Source: JACPLA01 sp035291905 (GTDB taxonomy: Bacteria > Bacteroidota > Ignavibacteria > UBA10030). Taken from it: a DNA stretch of 23,442 nucleotides. Made by a program: the position numbers and the translations under genes. Position 1 is the first letter of the stretch; each line of letters opens with the position of its first letter. The stretch spans positions 1-23,442 of the forward strand of contig DATDRF010000101.1 of NCBI GenBank assembly GCA_035291905.1. The letters run 5' to 3'. Positions 23,007-23,442 of this stretch are shown here, in pieces. The notes below the pieces were generated by a model. That model did no database searches. It was not told the origin of the DNA and saw only the letters and a program-made list of their open reading frames with translations.

Positions 23007-23442
23007 AGATTCCCTTTTTTCATGCAAATTCCGTTGTACGTCGGAATTCCCGACTGCGTTCCAACAACAAATTTCCGCCAGAAAGCACGGCGGACCTGCA
23101 ATAATCTCGGGGCAAGCAAGTCGTCGGGCAGGTCATTCTGACCCACAAAGCACTCAGAATTCTGCATTTAAAGTTCCCGCGTCAATAAGTCGTTCCTTCA
23201 TGTGTTAGGAATCATTCATGCATTTTTGAGAGTTCCCTTGCATTTCATCCCTCCGACATTGACATTCATGCGAAGCGGATGTACTTTTTCGCGTCATCGA
23301 GAACAAAAGAGCGTGAATTGTCTCGAATGTAATAACTGCTTCGAGTGATTTTGCCGCATTCCATGCGATTTCTCTGTCGAAGAGAGGCATGTTCCTTGTG
23401 GCAACAGAATTGACTCAAGGTGTATCCGTATCAGGCGGGGCC
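23007..23442. other. Non-coding end region with inverted repeats
   Basis: No credible gene is visible in these 436 bases; short open frames on both strands lack a ribosome binding site and family features. The stretch holds the TCCGCC hairpin at 23074-23094. It also holds GACCTGC/GCAGGTC arms (23093-23099 with 23128-23134) and ATTCTGA/TCAGAAT arms (23135-23141 with 23154-23160). No standard terminator follows the last crotonase gene. Confidence 0.6.
23074..23094. repeat. TCCGCC...GGCGGA hairpin, third locus
   Basis: TCCGCC (23074-23079) and GGCGGA (23089-23094) flank nine bases, the same ends and orientation as the palindromes at 14162-14181 and 14574-14605. It is followed by CCTGC, part of a larger inverted repeat with GCAGGTC at 23128-23134. 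Three separate loci in one window point to a dispersed family. Confidence 0.65.

Noticed and set aside
23205..23390. Minus-strand 61-residue frame near the right edge
   Set aside because: No ribosome binding site, domain or codon pattern supports it.

Overview
The window holds the core transcription and translation super-operon of a bacterium (minus strand, about 1-15090), then a two-gene minus-strand unit (15121-19832), then a four-gene plus-strand unit facing away from it (20055-23006). I think the source is an FCB-group organism (Bacteroidota/Ignavibacteriota relatives or a neighbouring candidate phylum). The hints are a DUF2723/GT117 membrane protein, the fused gene order, and intergenic spacers full of heptamer repeats and small GC-rich palindromes. 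This placement is inference; a protein tree would be needed to fix it.

Reading the minus strand in transcription order: a promoter-like site near 15066-15093, a leader with two adjacent perfect hairpins, tRNA-Thr(UGU), tRNA-Tyr(GUA), tRNA-Gly(UCC), tRNA-Thr(GGU), rpmG, tRNA-Trp(CCA), secE, nusG, rplK, rplA, rplJ, rplL, rpoB, rpoC, rpsL, rpsG and fusA, which runs off the left edge. The four-tRNA order matches the E. coli thrU-tyrU-glyT-thrT-tufB cluster, but there is no tuf after tRNA-Thr(GGU). In its place lies a scar: the 3' half of a second tRNA-Thr interrupted by an 82-bp palindrome-rich insert. A 5' half of tRNA-Gly, interrupted by a related 37-bp palindrome, lies upstream of the intact tRNA-Gly. 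A TTGACA-17-TACATT promoter between rpoC and rpsL suggests that the str part (rpsL-rpsG-fusA) can also be transcribed separately. Several core genes start with TTG (rpsL, rpoB, nusG) and rpmG starts with GTG, each with a plausible Shine-Dalgarno.

The middle unit is a full-length glnE (glutamine synthetase adenylyltransferase/adenylyl-removing enzyme) overlapping by 4 bases a 628-residue DUF2723 protein, a probable multi-pass GT-C glycosyltransferase.

The right-hand unit has a small EthD-type protein and three different crotonase-fold enzymes: one resembling 6-oxocyclohex-1-ene-1-carbonyl-CoA hydrolase (Oah/BamA type), one classical enoyl-CoA hydratase with both catalytic glutamates, and one PaaG-like isomerase. 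Together they suggest CoA-thioester catabolism of aromatic or fatty acids. The first carries a C-terminal tail made entirely from a 17-unit heptanucleotide repeat.

The main unusual content is the repeat layer: inverted heptamer arrays inside the tRNA cluster, a TCCGCC...GGCGGA palindrome family inserted in broken tRNA copies, a nested repeat upstream of glnE, and the heptamer array read as protein. I found no CRISPR array, phage genes, insertion-sequence transposase or defence system.
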